Of a stretch of DNA of 64,000 nt, positions 44,868 to 55,443 are shown one piece after another (position 1 is the first letter of the stretch; every line of letters begins with the position of its first letter). The stretch spans positions 76,899,617 to 76,963,616 of the forward strand of contig NC_087063.1 of the NCBI RefSeq assembly GCF_963678635.1, read 5' to 3'. Under the pieces are notes generated by a model. The model was not told the origin of the DNA and did not search any database. It saw only the letters and a list, made by a program, of their open reading frames with translations. A program made the translations under genes and the position numbers. This DNA comes from Symsagittifera roscoffensis. Taxonomy: Eukaryota; Xenacoelomorpha; Acoela; Convolutidae.

Positions 44868-45720
44868 ATATTTAGAAAAGTACAACATCTGAGGAAACAT
44901 GAGTCATTCAATGAACAATTTTATGGACGAGATTGTTTGAGAATATGACCATACGGTAACTCTAAAAATGGAAAAATCTTACGTAAATCTGATTTAGCTA
45001 TAAGACAGAAAAAACTCCCACGTCAAGAAGGCCTTTTAGCCCGAGAAAATAAAGACAATTGGCAAAATTCTACGCGACCAATGGCCCGAGAGTAACGTCA
45101 AGAAAAGTCGCATACAAAAGTTCCAGACCTAAACAAGCAGCCTGAATTAGACAGGCAAAAATTAAAGAGTTGAGTATCACTAGTCGAAAGGCTGTCATTT
45201 ACAGTTCTTAGTAGACGCTCTTTTGAGAAAAAGTGGAGGAACACAAGGTTTTGCGTACCCCTGGACCCTGAGAAAACACAAACAAAACCTGCAGGTCGTT
45301 TACTAGACCCAAGAATTTCTGTTAACCTTCACGCCTCAATTGTTTCTCGATAGGAAAGATGAAATCCCGAAGTTGGAACAACCAATACCTAGTATTACTA
45401 GTCCTCCATCTCCAGCGATCACCTCAGCGTCAATTCTTCCAGCAGCGCTGAAAAACAAATCGCTTCCAAACCTACCTACAAAACAGCTTCAGTCCCTAAC
45501 ACTGACAATGCTGCAACCATCTCGCCGATCAGACAAGAAGAAAATTTTTGTGACGGATATTTTAATTTTAAATTTGACTGCTCAATTCCGCAACCATCAA
45601 CTTTATAGACACGTATGGTACCTCTGAGTTATCAAGCCTTAGATAAACTCAAGTTAAAGGGCTTATCAACAAAAACTTTCTTTGAAAGCTACTAGAATGA
45701 GTTAAATCATGCTAAGTTTT
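44868..45720 (+). pseudogene. Decayed plus-strand retroelement fragment, probably Gag-like
   Basis: Fragments in several frames (RRSDKKKIFVTDILILNL and PLSYQALDKLKLKG-type stretches, with a Pro/Ser-rich PSITSPPSPAITSAS between) suggest a broken Gag or accessory region of an element like P1. It does not clearly continue P1's integrase, which ends at the other LTR of M. Confidence 0.35.
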
Positions 45721-45920
45721 GGCAATGATTTTCTACGGAATCATTAATGAAATAGCTCTGAAAGATCGCACGTTTAGCTACGCAAAAAACACACCGAGTT
45801 CTACAAAAATCATATCTGGAAAATAGAGATCACTATGCTACTACAGAAAACTAGATAGTTAGCAGTGGGACATAGCTTAGACCCGAGCTTAGATTAGAAA
45901 CCCAACTACTGGAAAACAGG

Positions 45921-46421
45921 TTTGACAAAAAATGATTATCATACTAATGTCATGCAATATCAAACAACTTCTTACATCGAAAAAAAATAGGAAAAAACTA
46001 ATTGAGTCAAATTTGCACCTAATGAAACCTCGAAATTAGAATTTTTGCTACGGCTTTCTGGTTTTAAATGAAATCACTTTTTTTGGTCCAGATCTTCCAA
46101 AAAATGCCCAGAAACATTCTTTTTGGCCTGTTATATGTTAAATTTGTCACCGCGTTTTGACTGCGACGCAAAAAATATTTGCCAAAATACTTGTTTTTAG
46201 CGAGAGCTTGAAATAAAAATTTTAAGGAGAGCTCCAAAATCATAGGATGAGCTTGAAAAATTAATCTGGCCGATCTAACTAATCTGGCCGGCAGTTTGGC
46301 CGGCAATTTTTCATCATCACATTAACAACATCGTTGTCTAGAGCACAATCGTGTTCATTTTTTGTAACGAATCTTTTAATTTCAGGCTCTTTCTATTTAA
46401 GCAAAAAAATAGAAGCGTTTT
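45921..46421. repeat. 0.5-kb direct repeat, copy 1
   Basis: From AAAAAATGATTATCATACTA to AAAATAGAAGCGTTTT it matches 47421-47925 with scattered differences. It shares TTGACTGCGACGCAAAAAAT and GGAGAGCTCCAAAATCATAG. No protein is conserved in either copy, so it is a non-coding repeat. Confidence 0.85.
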
Positions 46422-47420
46422 CATTTCAATCAGATTTAAAACACACGTGTGCACATTGCTTGCTTGCCAGATTTGAAACCTAGTGCAACCAATTGAAAAA
46501 AAAGCAGGGCTCTTTTCCAGTTTTTCTTTCCATTTCGAATATTTCAATTGGAGTAGAAAAAACACGAAGCAAAATCTGTATTTTAAACTTCTGTTTTAAG
46601 TCTTTTTTATCATAATTTTTATTACAAAAACTTTATGAAAAAAAAACAGTCAGTTTTCTGTAAGATAAAATTGGGTGACACGTCGTTTTTATCTATATTA
46701 CAGTCTGCAGACATGAAAATAAAAAAAATTCGTGCTGAATTTTCAATTTATGCTAAGAAAAACGCTGTAACCAAGGGTTTTTCATATAAGAAAACCAATG
46801 GAAGTGGTAATTATCACGCAAATAATCGGTAATTAGTAGTTGATAAAGACTTAAGATTTTCACGCTAAAAAAAAATAAAAAACTTAACTTCTTCTATGGC
46901 TCAAAAAGTCTCTCTGAGAAAAATTCTGATTCGTAGAAAAATTCAGTGGCTGAAAAAATTTGCTAATTTTTTGACAGTTTTAGTTGTGTCTTAGCATATA
47001 AAACAAAAAATTTAACATTTCTTCATACAAAAAACGCGTGCTTAAAATATTTGGTTTTGTTGTCTGAAAACTTAGCTTGGTTTTATCAATTATTTGCAAA
47101 AAAACTTTCATTCGATTATTTATTTTGGCCTTGAAGCGTTTTTGCAATCAAAAAGAAAGAAACAAAACCTTTTTCTCAGTTTTCAAATATAGAATTGAAC
47201 AATTTTTTTGACAAAGTTGCTCTAATATAACCAGTGGAGTGCGCAAAATTTTTCAAGGGAGGGGCTGTTTTTCGAAAACTTTTAAAAATTTTGCAGACCT
47301 TTTTTTTTTTTTTTAAATCGAACATCTTCATTTTTTGTGGCATATTTTAAAAAACTGGTTAAAAGGCGTTTTTAGGCACTTTTTGGAAAATGTTGACCAA
47401 AAATTGCTTTTTTTCGGAGC

Positions 47421-47925
47421 TTGCCAAAAAATGATTATCATACTAATGTCATACAATTTCAAACAACTTCTTAGATCGAAAAAGGGGTACGAAAAAAACA
47501 AAATGAGCCAAATTTGCACCTAATGATACCTCAAAATTAGAGGTTTTGCTACAGCTTTCTGGTTTTAAATAAAATCTCTTTTTTTTCGGTCCAGATCTTC
47601 CAAAAACTGCCCAGAAACATTCTTTTTGACCTGTTAAATTTTAAATTTGTCACCGCGTTTTGACTGCGGCGCAAAAAATATTTGCCAAAATACTTGTTTT
47701 TAGCGAGAGTTTCAAATACAAAGTTTAAGGAGAGCTCCAAAAATCATAGGAGGAGCTTGAAAAATTATTCTGGCCAATCTAATTATTCTGACCGGCACTT
47801 TTGACGGCAATGTTTCAGCATCATAATAATCACATCGTTATCTAGAGCACAATAGTTTTAATTTTTTGTAACTAATCTGTTAATTTTAGGCTCTTTCTAT
47901 TAAAGCAAAAAATAGAAGCGTTTTG
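47421..47925. repeat. 0.5-kb direct repeat, copy 2
   Basis: Partner of 45921-46421 in the same orientation, 1.5 kb away. The divergence by eye is around one base in ten, so it is not a recent duplication. A dispersed family is more likely. Confidence 0.85.
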
Positions 47926-48526
47926 GTTAAAAGGGGGAGATTCTGGAAAAATTTAGCAACCAGAATTGAGGGCTGCATGTAACAAAAGCTGTCATAAGTT
48001 TCTGTTTTTCAATTTTAAATCAATTTAATATAACGCCGCTGTATATACGCTGTTGCATATTACAAAAACGGTCATACATTTTTGTTATTGTTCCGATTTT
48101 CGAAGAAAACGGAACATTTATGCTCGGTGTGGTTTTTCTTAATTCAGTCAATTTTCGTTGATCGAAATAATAGTTTTCGACACATTTTTTAAACCTCATT
48201 GAAGATATCGGCTTCTCGAGTTCAAATTTAAAAAGATATTTTACCTCCGATTACTTTTTTTTTAATTCTGGGGGTTTGAAAATTGCTAAACTTGCCAATT
48301 TCCGGACTAAATTATGCGCGCTTCGAAAAAATTATAAGAGTAACGCGAATTATTTATGCGTGGCGAACTATCCAACGCAACAAAATTGTTCCAAATTGAA
48401 TTGAGGCCAGCTAATTGGTCGTATCCATTTCATACGACTCAAATTTTTACACTTTGATATTGGCCAAAATTTATAGGCTTTCAATGCTTTCTTTTCCAAA
48501 AACTATTCGATATGAATATGAGGGCG

Positions 48527-48572
48527 GTCGGAACATTCAAGGCTTTGCCCTGATATACGAGCAGCCTTGTTT
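48527..48572 (+). repeat. Dispersed hairpin repeat, copy 3
   Basis: GTCGGAACATTCAAGGCTTT, then GCCCTGATATACGAGCAGCC, then TTGTTT. The hairpin stem is slightly degraded compared with 50774-50816. Confidence 0.65.
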
Positions 48573-49098
48573 CAGTTTTAAATCAATTTAGTATAATTTG
48601 AAAAACGACAAATAGTTTGAAAATACATTTTTTTCTATGGTTATCGTATGATAAGCATTTTTTTCCATTGATTGCACATCAAAGGGTTTTTTTCTTGTAT
48701 GGTCATCAACCCGGAAACACGTTCTAAGCGGGCGAATTTCTTACTTGAGTCATATTGCTAAGTTGTTAGTCCTAGCAATTAAGTCTTAATTTTCGTTTGC
48801 CAAATATGATAATAATAAGCTTTAAAGTTCAAATTTCATAGGAACAACATTGAATTGAAAGACTCCTCAAATTTGATCAAATTTACTTGTACTAAAAATC
48901 AAGAGTTGACATATTTGAGTGAAGCCAACAGCTTATAAGTTTGAAACTCTGTAATCACAAATCAAATAAACTATATACATAAATTGATCTCCTAAACTTC
49001 TCCAGATAAGTTTTATTTTACTTTTGGTAGATAGCAGGGCTGCGGCTTCTTTAAGATAACTTAATTTGTAAAATTTCCATCAACAAGGCACTCCAAAA

Positions 49099-50180
49099 AT
49101 GGTGAATGTTAATTTTTGGTTCACTCCAAGGTCAAGGTCTACTGCCCTGCTTAGATGTCTTTCAAACATCCCCGATTCCAAGATCATTTTTGAGAAGTTC
49201 ACGTGGCTTTGTGTTTCCGAAGCCGCACCGGAAACCTTTGATCTTTTCGGCGTCGGGAATGACCCGACATTCACCTATGAGAACATTCTAGAAGAATGGA
49301 GAGCGGAGCCGAGTAAGTTTAAAATCCTCAAAGAACTCAATGTCGCTGTTAAAGACGAAACACTTCCTGAAATTGCCGACAAGGATTCGGTGAACATTTT
49401 CTTGGTTCGCAGTCCGGCTCTGACCGCGACTTCGAACATGCCGAGTGCTGATATTACGTATTATGACGTAATCAGTGAGTCAGAGGCCCTGGACATGCCG
49501 ATGGTCTATCAGAAGATGTTGGATGCAATTGAGTTTGTCAAGAAGAACTGCGAAAAACCACCTCTTATATTGCCAGGTTAGTTTATATTGCGCAATTAAA
49601 ATTTTTATTAATACTATGATGATTGATTTGATAACTTTTATTGTTGAATTTTCAATACGAATGCGGTAAATTAAGTTATAAATTTGTTTGGTCGTGAATG
49701 ATGTAGCTTTCAACTGTATAAAATTTTGAAAGACGAGAAAAAAACAACTGTTTTTTTTTTACACTGATGGCTCTTTTAATTAAAATAACTTGAGGTCCCA
49801 GAAAAGAAGTTATTAATTTCTTTTTTTTTTAAAAAAACGACGGAATTTCAGGAAAGGCTCTCAGTACAAAAGAAGGTTCAGTAAAAGTCGTCAAGCAAAT
49901 CTGCGAATTGATGGGCGCGGAGTTCTCAGAAGACATGCTTTCCTGGAAATCCTACGAGACGTTTGACCCCAGCTGGGACGTATCTTTCCTGTCCAGGGCA
50001 GCCGACATTCCTTTTGGCTTCTTCAGCCGGGCAAATCAATCCACTGGATTCGAAGACGGAAAAGAGCGGGAAGTTGATATGAAGAAAGTAGCGGAGGATA
50101 ATCCTCAAATGGCAGCTGATATAGAGAAAACTGACCCAATCTATGAGCAAATAATGGAACACGCCGAGAAATTCGATTAA
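49099..50180 (+). CDS. Sulfotransferase-like P-loop protein, two exons, 268 aa
   Basis: Exons are 49099-49576 and 49852-50180, with a GT-AG intron of 275 bp. The junction splits a Gly codon in phase, and the joined length is a multiple of three. Near the N-terminus FWFTPRSRSTALLRCL (residues about 6-21) matches the 5'-phosphosulfate-binding loop of sulfotransferases. EKFTWLCVSEAAPETFDLFG and FLVRSPALTA follow, the latter at the place of the 3'-phosphate-binding Arg-Ser region. In the C-terminal half, STKEGSVKVVKQICELMGAEF, then DMLSWKSYETFDPSWD, is typical of small sulfotransferase-family proteins of invertebrates. Presumably cytosolic, PAPS-dependent transfer; the substrate is unknown. AATAAA lies at 50215-50220. 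It is the only unbroken multi-exon host gene in the window with canonical splicing. Confidence 0.85.
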
Positions 50181-50214
50181 TCATGGTCGCATATTGAACT
50201 AAGAATACTGAAAC

Positions 50215-50220
50215 AATAAA
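50215..50220 (+). promoter_or_regulatory. Polyadenylation signal of the sulfotransferase-like gene
   Basis: AATAAA 34 bases after the stop codon. Confidence 0.7.
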
Positions 50221-51876
50221 CAATCAGTTTTGTTGCTTTCGTTTTTAAACTCATGCCAAAGTGAGAAACTGGGATGTGTTGGGAATGTTGGGGAGCTTAA
50301 TTTTCATTCAGTTTAATTTGCCAATAATTTCTAAAAGACCTCATTTTGGTACTGAATTTCATTTTCAAAGTTTATCTTGGAGACCAAAAAACCTTAAGTT
50401 TTAGCGAAGCATTGTAAGAAACACGCAATTTTTGGCCTGAAGGACGTTCGATGTTTTAGACACTTTTTGAGAGACTGAGTTAAAAGTAATTTTGTAACTT
50501 TTTCGCCTCTATATCTGTCTATATTGACATCAAAAATTTATTTAGAATAAATCTAATATCGGTCGTCTCAAAATGAATGTCGTTGAAAAGTACCTAGAAG
50601 GGCCCATTGGATTGCCAGGGGGTCCTTTGGGTCACTAAGGCCTCTTGAGTCGTCAGTGGGTCTAATTAAAGACTTAGGAAAAGAAATATAAAAAAAAATT
50701 TTGATATGATTATATTGTCGATGTTCAAGCAAATTTTTTTTCGCCAAAAATTAAATTTGACGTTAAAGTGCTGTCGGAACATTCAGGGCTTCGCCCTGAT
50801 ATACGACCAGTCTTGTTTTTCACAATGTAACTCCTACAAAAGTTAATCTCTATTTATAAACATATGAAAGTCTAGAAAAGAAATATAAATCAGATTGCAA
50901 CCAGTTTGCAAGCTCAAGCAAAATTGCTAGATCCTCTTTTGTTTTGTCTGACATCAGTTTCAATGCAGACGTTTAGATTGTTAAAAACTGACCGGGATTT
51001 TCCCCCTAAGTTTCTATTCAAAAAAAGGAGCGAAAGGGACGTTTTTCTTAGAGTCATTTACTTGGTACGATTAATAAGTTGCAGCAGTCGAAAAAAGTGC
51101 ACCAAGTTGGTCCCTATTTAAATTTAGGCTGTTTTACTTTTTGTCTTTTTTTGACTAAGTTAGTTTGTCAGGATACTACATATCATAACTTTGTAATCCT
51201 TATGAACGGAAGTAAGGCATCCCAAAATAGGTTCAAGAAACGAAGATATACTGCTAGTAAAATTAGTTAATCTTACAGATTTATTTTACGGCCTGACTCA
51301 TTAGACAAAAACATCCTGTGTATTAGTGTCATTTGAGAAAAAACTGTATATTGGAAAAGGTAGCAAAAAACGGATCTAGGGGAATAGGTAATAGAAATTC
51401 CCCTCAAAGATTCGACCGTCGGACCACACTTAAAGGTTTGCTCTTTCATATTGCTTTTTGATATTGGAACCTGATCTAAACTACATTTTATGATTGGATA
51501 AATTAGATATTTTACCACTGTAAAGTATTTAATATTAACCAATCATGATCCATACAACTAACAACCCACTTATTTGTAAGTGCTGGAATTACTTGTAATT
51601 TCAGCACCAGAGAGATTTGAATTTAACTTAGAAATTAGTTGACTCTCCAAGAAGACTTCAGCAACCGCAATAAACCAGTATACCCTAGATCTATTGAGCC
51701 TAGCAGAGACTAGTTAAACAACCTGAAACTAGATAGTATAAGAGTAAGATTAGGATCGGTATTAGACTAAGAAGTTGCACGAATCTATCCGGCCGAAAAT
51801 AAGATAGCGTGACGAGCAGACGGTGTACCCTATCCGAAATTACTCTATGAGTTATACCCATCGGTCTTAACTCATC
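50221..51876. other. Intergenic sequence and probable 5' LTR of P2
   Basis: I see no supported gene. The hairpin repeat lies at 50774-50816. The part just upstream of the P2 PBS (ending ACTCATC at 51876) is presumably the end of P2's 5' LTR. The LTR start cannot be placed because the 3' LTR is outside the window. Confidence 0.5.
50774..50816 (+). repeat. Dispersed hairpin repeat, best copy
   Basis: TCGGAACATTCAGGGCTTC, then GCCCTGATATACGACCAGTC, then TTGTT. The inner TCAGGGC-TTC-GCCCTGA (50783-50799) is a perfect 7-bp hairpin with a 3-base loop. Confidence 0.75.
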
Positions 51877-51924
51877 TGGTGCGACCATAAGTCTCGAACA
51901 AGACCTTAATAGCTTAGAATTAAC
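51877..51924 (+). promoter_or_regulatory. P2 primer-binding site with tRNA-half-like extension
   Basis: TGGTGCGACCA is identical to the start of M's PBS. Further blocks CGAAC and GACCTTAA occur in the same order and spacing range as in M's tRNA-Met antisense half. The T-arm part differs (AAGTCTCGAACAAGACCTT can itself fold), so the primer may be a different or altered tRNA. Confidence 0.55.
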
Positions 51925-53123
51925 CAATAATAGATTAGAATTTAGACAAAACATTTACAAAATGTTATACGACAATAATTTAATCGAAATGTCTCTACGA
52001 CTCAATAGATCAGAGCCAATATTCCGAACGATAACAGAACTACCCGGAATTGGAAGAAGACCTCGAACCAGAGACGACATACGACAAAGCAGAAACTTAC
52101 CATATAGTTATATGATAGTTCGGCAAAAGCCAGAACAAACTTTTGTATTTAGAATACTACTAGCAATGAATTTAGATTTTCATTTGCAAACATAAAATTT
52201 TGAAGTCAATCTTCAAAATCATTTCAGGCGCTAAACAAAATTATTAATATACAATAACGATTGATAAAAAGATCTCAGATCGTTTTCCTAAATTCTGCAG
52301 TAATATACAAAACATGTTTGAAAAATATTTATTGAAAAATCAAAATAAAAATTAGTAGCATGACAATAAATGGTTAGTAATTATAAATCATCCTGTTGTT
52401 CCAGCTTCATCACCTAAACATAACAGCATTCATAAGCTCACTAATATCATAAAAACACTAAATCTTTTCTTTACACAAATTTAAATCATTTTAAACTTAA
52501 ATTCACTTAATATTAAAATCAGATCATCAAGGCTTATCCTTGGATCTTAAATCATTTTCTATTTAATTAAATTTAAAACTTGATCATCAAGGCCTATCCT
52601 TGGATCAAAAAGAACAACTTTGTTCTCCCCCACCCACTTAACTAGTGTCTAACGACCTCAAACGTCGATTCACTATCCAACCCTTTCTAAAAACCCAGGA
52701 CTAATAGAAATTTTTGAACAAAACTAATCATTCAAATTAGGATAAACAGTGAAGAACTTCGGTTATTCATCCTTCACTTGATCCCCCCTCTTACCAGACC
52801 CAGGATAAATCTTAGACTTAGTAAGTTTAAAATAGTATCTAACGAACTACTCGCGTTCTAATTATACCTGAACCTTGTGGATCGATTTACTATTCTCCAA
52901 CCCTGAACACAATCACTACCCTTAAGTAAGATTAAGTAAGTTAACACCTTAGCTTATACTAGCCACGAGAAAGTATAAAATCATTCTTCGGAATTGATAT
53001 ACTTTTCTCCCCAACCCTGAACAAATAGACCCAGGTTAGGCTAACAAAAAAAATCGTAAGGACTAACAGTTTAAGCAAATAGAAATCATTTAACAACCTT
53101 TTGCACCCGTCATCCTAAACCTT
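51925..53123 (+). other. P2 leader with repeated hairpin units
   Basis: A 25-bp word, GATCATCAAGG[C/T] plus a TATCCTTGGATC end, occurs at 52522-52546 and 52582-52606, each able to fold through AAGG/CCTT. A second motif, CCAACCCT followed by a CCCAGG or TTAAGTAAG block, recurs near 52677, 52897 and 53012. Possible RNA packaging or dimerisation structures. A 77-codon frame at 51962-52195 is of doubtful reality. Confidence 0.5.
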
Positions 53124-53483
53124 ATGTCATTTAAAAACCTAGGAAATAAACAAACAATCGTTTTACACAATTGTGAAATAGATAACAAAAAATACGACCT
53201 TGTAATCACACCTCATACACAAACAGTTGGATACATTAGAACAAAACGACAAACATTAAAGAGAAAAATAATAACTAAACAAAGACAAATAACACGAAAA
53301 AGATTTTCAAAAAATCGAAACGCATTTTCAGAATCAAAAGCCAACAGTTTAGACGAACTTTATAAACTAAAAGAATCAATAGATAAAAATTGCCCAATTC
53401 ACCATCAATTATATTTCTCTGACTCAGAAACAACTTCAAATTCATCAAAAAGAGGAAAAAGAAGAATAAAAAAAGCAGTATAA
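53124..53483 (+). CDS. P2 ORF1, 119-aa basic protein, unknown
   Basis: The intact frame begins MSFKNLGNKQTIVLHN, has a highly basic middle (RTKRQTLKRKIITKQRQITR) and ends SSKRGKRRIKKAV. There is an HxL/CP pair (DKNCPIHH) but no recognisable finger. It lies upstream of Gag, where Ty3/Gypsy elements normally have no gene. Nucleic-acid binding or nuclear localisation is plausible from charge alone. Confidence 0.55.
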   Translation: MSFKNLGNKQTIVLHNCEIDNKKYDLVITPHTQTVGYIRTKRQTLKRKIITKQRQITRKRFSKNRNAFSESKANSLDELYKLKESIDKNCPIHHQLYFSDSETTSNSSKRGKRRIKKAV

Positions 53484-53566
53484 ACACAAACCAGTACATT
53501 TATACAATTGGAATCAACCAATTAGACACATTGATAATTACATATTAACAGTCATCGAACAAAAAA

Positions 53567-54454
53567 ATGAGCTCAACGCACACCCCAGGTGAAGAAAGTC
53601 CAGATGATGATGATATCTTCCCCTTTATCGTAGATGCAACCACTGATAGAGGACAGCATATATTTTGCAAAAATTTACTCTTAAATTTGTTTGAACCCGG
53701 AATCAGTCCATGTAAAACAGAGTTCCCAGATGTAAAAATCAAAAGACAAATTATCGATCACTATCTAAAAGATATATGTAACCTAACACAACAATACGGA
53801 ATCTACTCCATAGAATTCAACTCACCAAATCAGAATCACAATAAATATATAATTCAAACAGACGACCTTGATTTAGAATTTTCAAAAGTATTCTCAGAAT
53901 ATATAAAAAGCATCCAATATCATAACTCACAAAGAGCAAACTCCATATTCTCCAATGAAGTTTTTGCGATAATATATAGTTATATATCGATATTAGAAAA
54001 CGAAATCCAGATACCAAATGTGTCACCGACAGAAACATCTAAACATATAAGAGTACGACATGAAATCACACTACTCTCTAGTTTTCTAAATATAATTAAA
54101 GAAAATTTCACGAAAGATGAAGTTTCCCAACATACAAAACACGACTTACAAAAAATTTTGGCATGGTTCATAATAGATTATTTCACACATAATATTGATT
54201 TAATTTCACAAGCAAGAAAAAATTTTAGACCCCAAAACTCAAACGATGATACTGCCATCACAGAACAATCAGACTATGTTTGGGACCCCGAATGGTCTCA
54301 TCCCGCATTCATAAACTTCCCACAATCAATCTCAAGTCAAGCAATAAGTACGATATCTTATGTAAGAGATTATGTAAGAGTAATACCATTAACCATTGAT
54401 GCAACACCATTAAACTATAATACATTTTTACCGATATGCAAAATAATAGTTTAA
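53567..54454 (+). CDS. P2 ORF2, 295 aa, unknown (possible matrix-like protein)
   Basis: The intact frame has an acidic N-terminus (GEESPDDDDIFPF), a largely helical middle and a C-terminus ending FLPICKIIV. The last 19 bases overlap the ATG of the next ORF in another frame, suggesting reinitiation. I recognise no domain. It could be a separated N-terminal part of Gag or a novel accessory protein. Confidence 0.6.
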   Translation: MSSTHTPGEESPDDDDIFPFIVDATTDRGQHIFCKNLLLNLFEPGISPCKTEFPDVKIKRQIIDHYLKDICNLTQQYGIYSIEFNSPNQNHNKYIIQTDDLDLEFSKVFSEYIKSIQYHNSQRANSIFSNEVFAIIYSYISILENEIQIPNVSPTETSKHIRVRHEITLLSSFLNIIKENFTKDEVSQHTKHDLQKILAWFIIDYFTHNIDLISQARKNFRPQNSNDDTAITEQSDYVWDPEWSHPAFINFPQSISSQAISTISYVRDYVRVIPLTIDATPLNYNTFLPICKIIV

Positions 54455-55443
54455 ACTCTACAGTCATACACAATGAAAACCTCAATGGAACTAGGAATCT
54501 TACTCAACAAGATATCCAGACACCATCACACTTCATAAATGAAGAAATCGTACACACAACAACTACACAACAAAGTATTTCACCAATACGTCCCAACTTA
54601 ACAACACCAAGAAATACAAACCCTTCACAAACACAGGTAACCTTACAATCAACCGTTAAACCTTCGGTTGCCCCAAAATATTCACACATGGATTTCCAAA
54701 CATACAGACCCATGACAATACCGCCAAAAACACGCAAAACGTTCACTAGAAACAATTTTGCAGACCATAATTATAATTACACACACCCATCAAAAACAAA
54801 TTATCAACCACGAAAAAATTTTAGTAATAATACAAGATCTCGAAACTGGGATAACTCAATGGCACCACCTAATTCAGTAAATTTCCAAACAAATTTACAT
54901 CCTCCACTGGATCGTAGTGAAAACTATCCATTTTTTCAACAAAATAAAAATAAAAAACAAACATCTTATCAAATGGATTACTTATCCTCAGATGATGATT
55001 TCTTACAACCAGATATATTTGCACCCTATAATCAAGAATATCGTGGACAAGGAATACAGAAACCACATACATATCATAGAATTTTTTCTCCACAACCAAT
55101 AGATACACAAAATCAACAACCAATTCAGCAACAAAACCCAATTAATACACAATCTTTTCAACCAATTCAGCAACAAAACCCAATGATTGCAAACTCGTAC
55201 CAACCAACACAAATGCAAAATGAAATACCACTCCCATATTATCTTCAACAACACGAAATAACAAGAAATCAACTTTCAAATTTTTCTCAAATGCCAAATG
55301 CAGCAGAATCATTACAAATGACAATGAATCCATACCTTATGGGTGGATTATCAATAACATCAAATAAACCTTTAATGGTATTCACAGGAACAGACCCTGA
55401 ATATTCTGTAGAAGACTATTTAAATGCAGTAACAGCAATTTAA
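54436..55443 (+). CDS. P2 Gag N-terminal part, 335 aa, Gln/Asn-rich
   Basis: A low-complexity Gln/Asn/Pro-rich region includes two near-identical blocks QPIQQQNPINTQSFQ and QPIQQQNPMIANSYQ. It ends in the start of a Ty3/Gypsy capsid (LMVFTGTDPEYSVEDYLNAV). The frame then meets TAA, while capsid homology continues in the -1 frame (ISNIGPEPINTP), so a single missing base interrupts capsid. Confidence 0.75.
   Translation: MQNNSLNSTVIHNENLNGTRNLTQQDIQTPSHFINEEIVHTTTTQQSISPIRPNLTTPRNTNPSQTQVTLQSTVKPSVAPKYSHMDFQTYRPMTIPPKTRKTFTRNNFADHNYNYTHPSKTNYQPRKNFSNNTRSRNWDNSMAPPNSVNFQTNLHPPLDRSENYPFFQQNKNKKQTSYQMDYLSSDDDFLQPDIFAPYNQEYRGQGIQKPHTYHRIFSPQPIDTQNQQPIQQQNPINTQSFQPIQQQNPMIANSYQPTQMQNEIPLPYYLQQHEITRNQLSNFSQMPNAAESLQMTMNPYLMGGLSITSNKPLMVFTGTDPEYSVEDYLNAVTAI

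Larger units (their letters stand above)
45721..49098. other. Gene-free stretch with duplicated and dispersed repeats
   Basis: It contains the 0.5-kb repeat pair (listed), a weak copy of the 3560/6065 repeat family at 47230-47400 and the hairpin repeat at 48527-48572. The remaining open frames are short and AT-driven. Confidence 0.6.
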
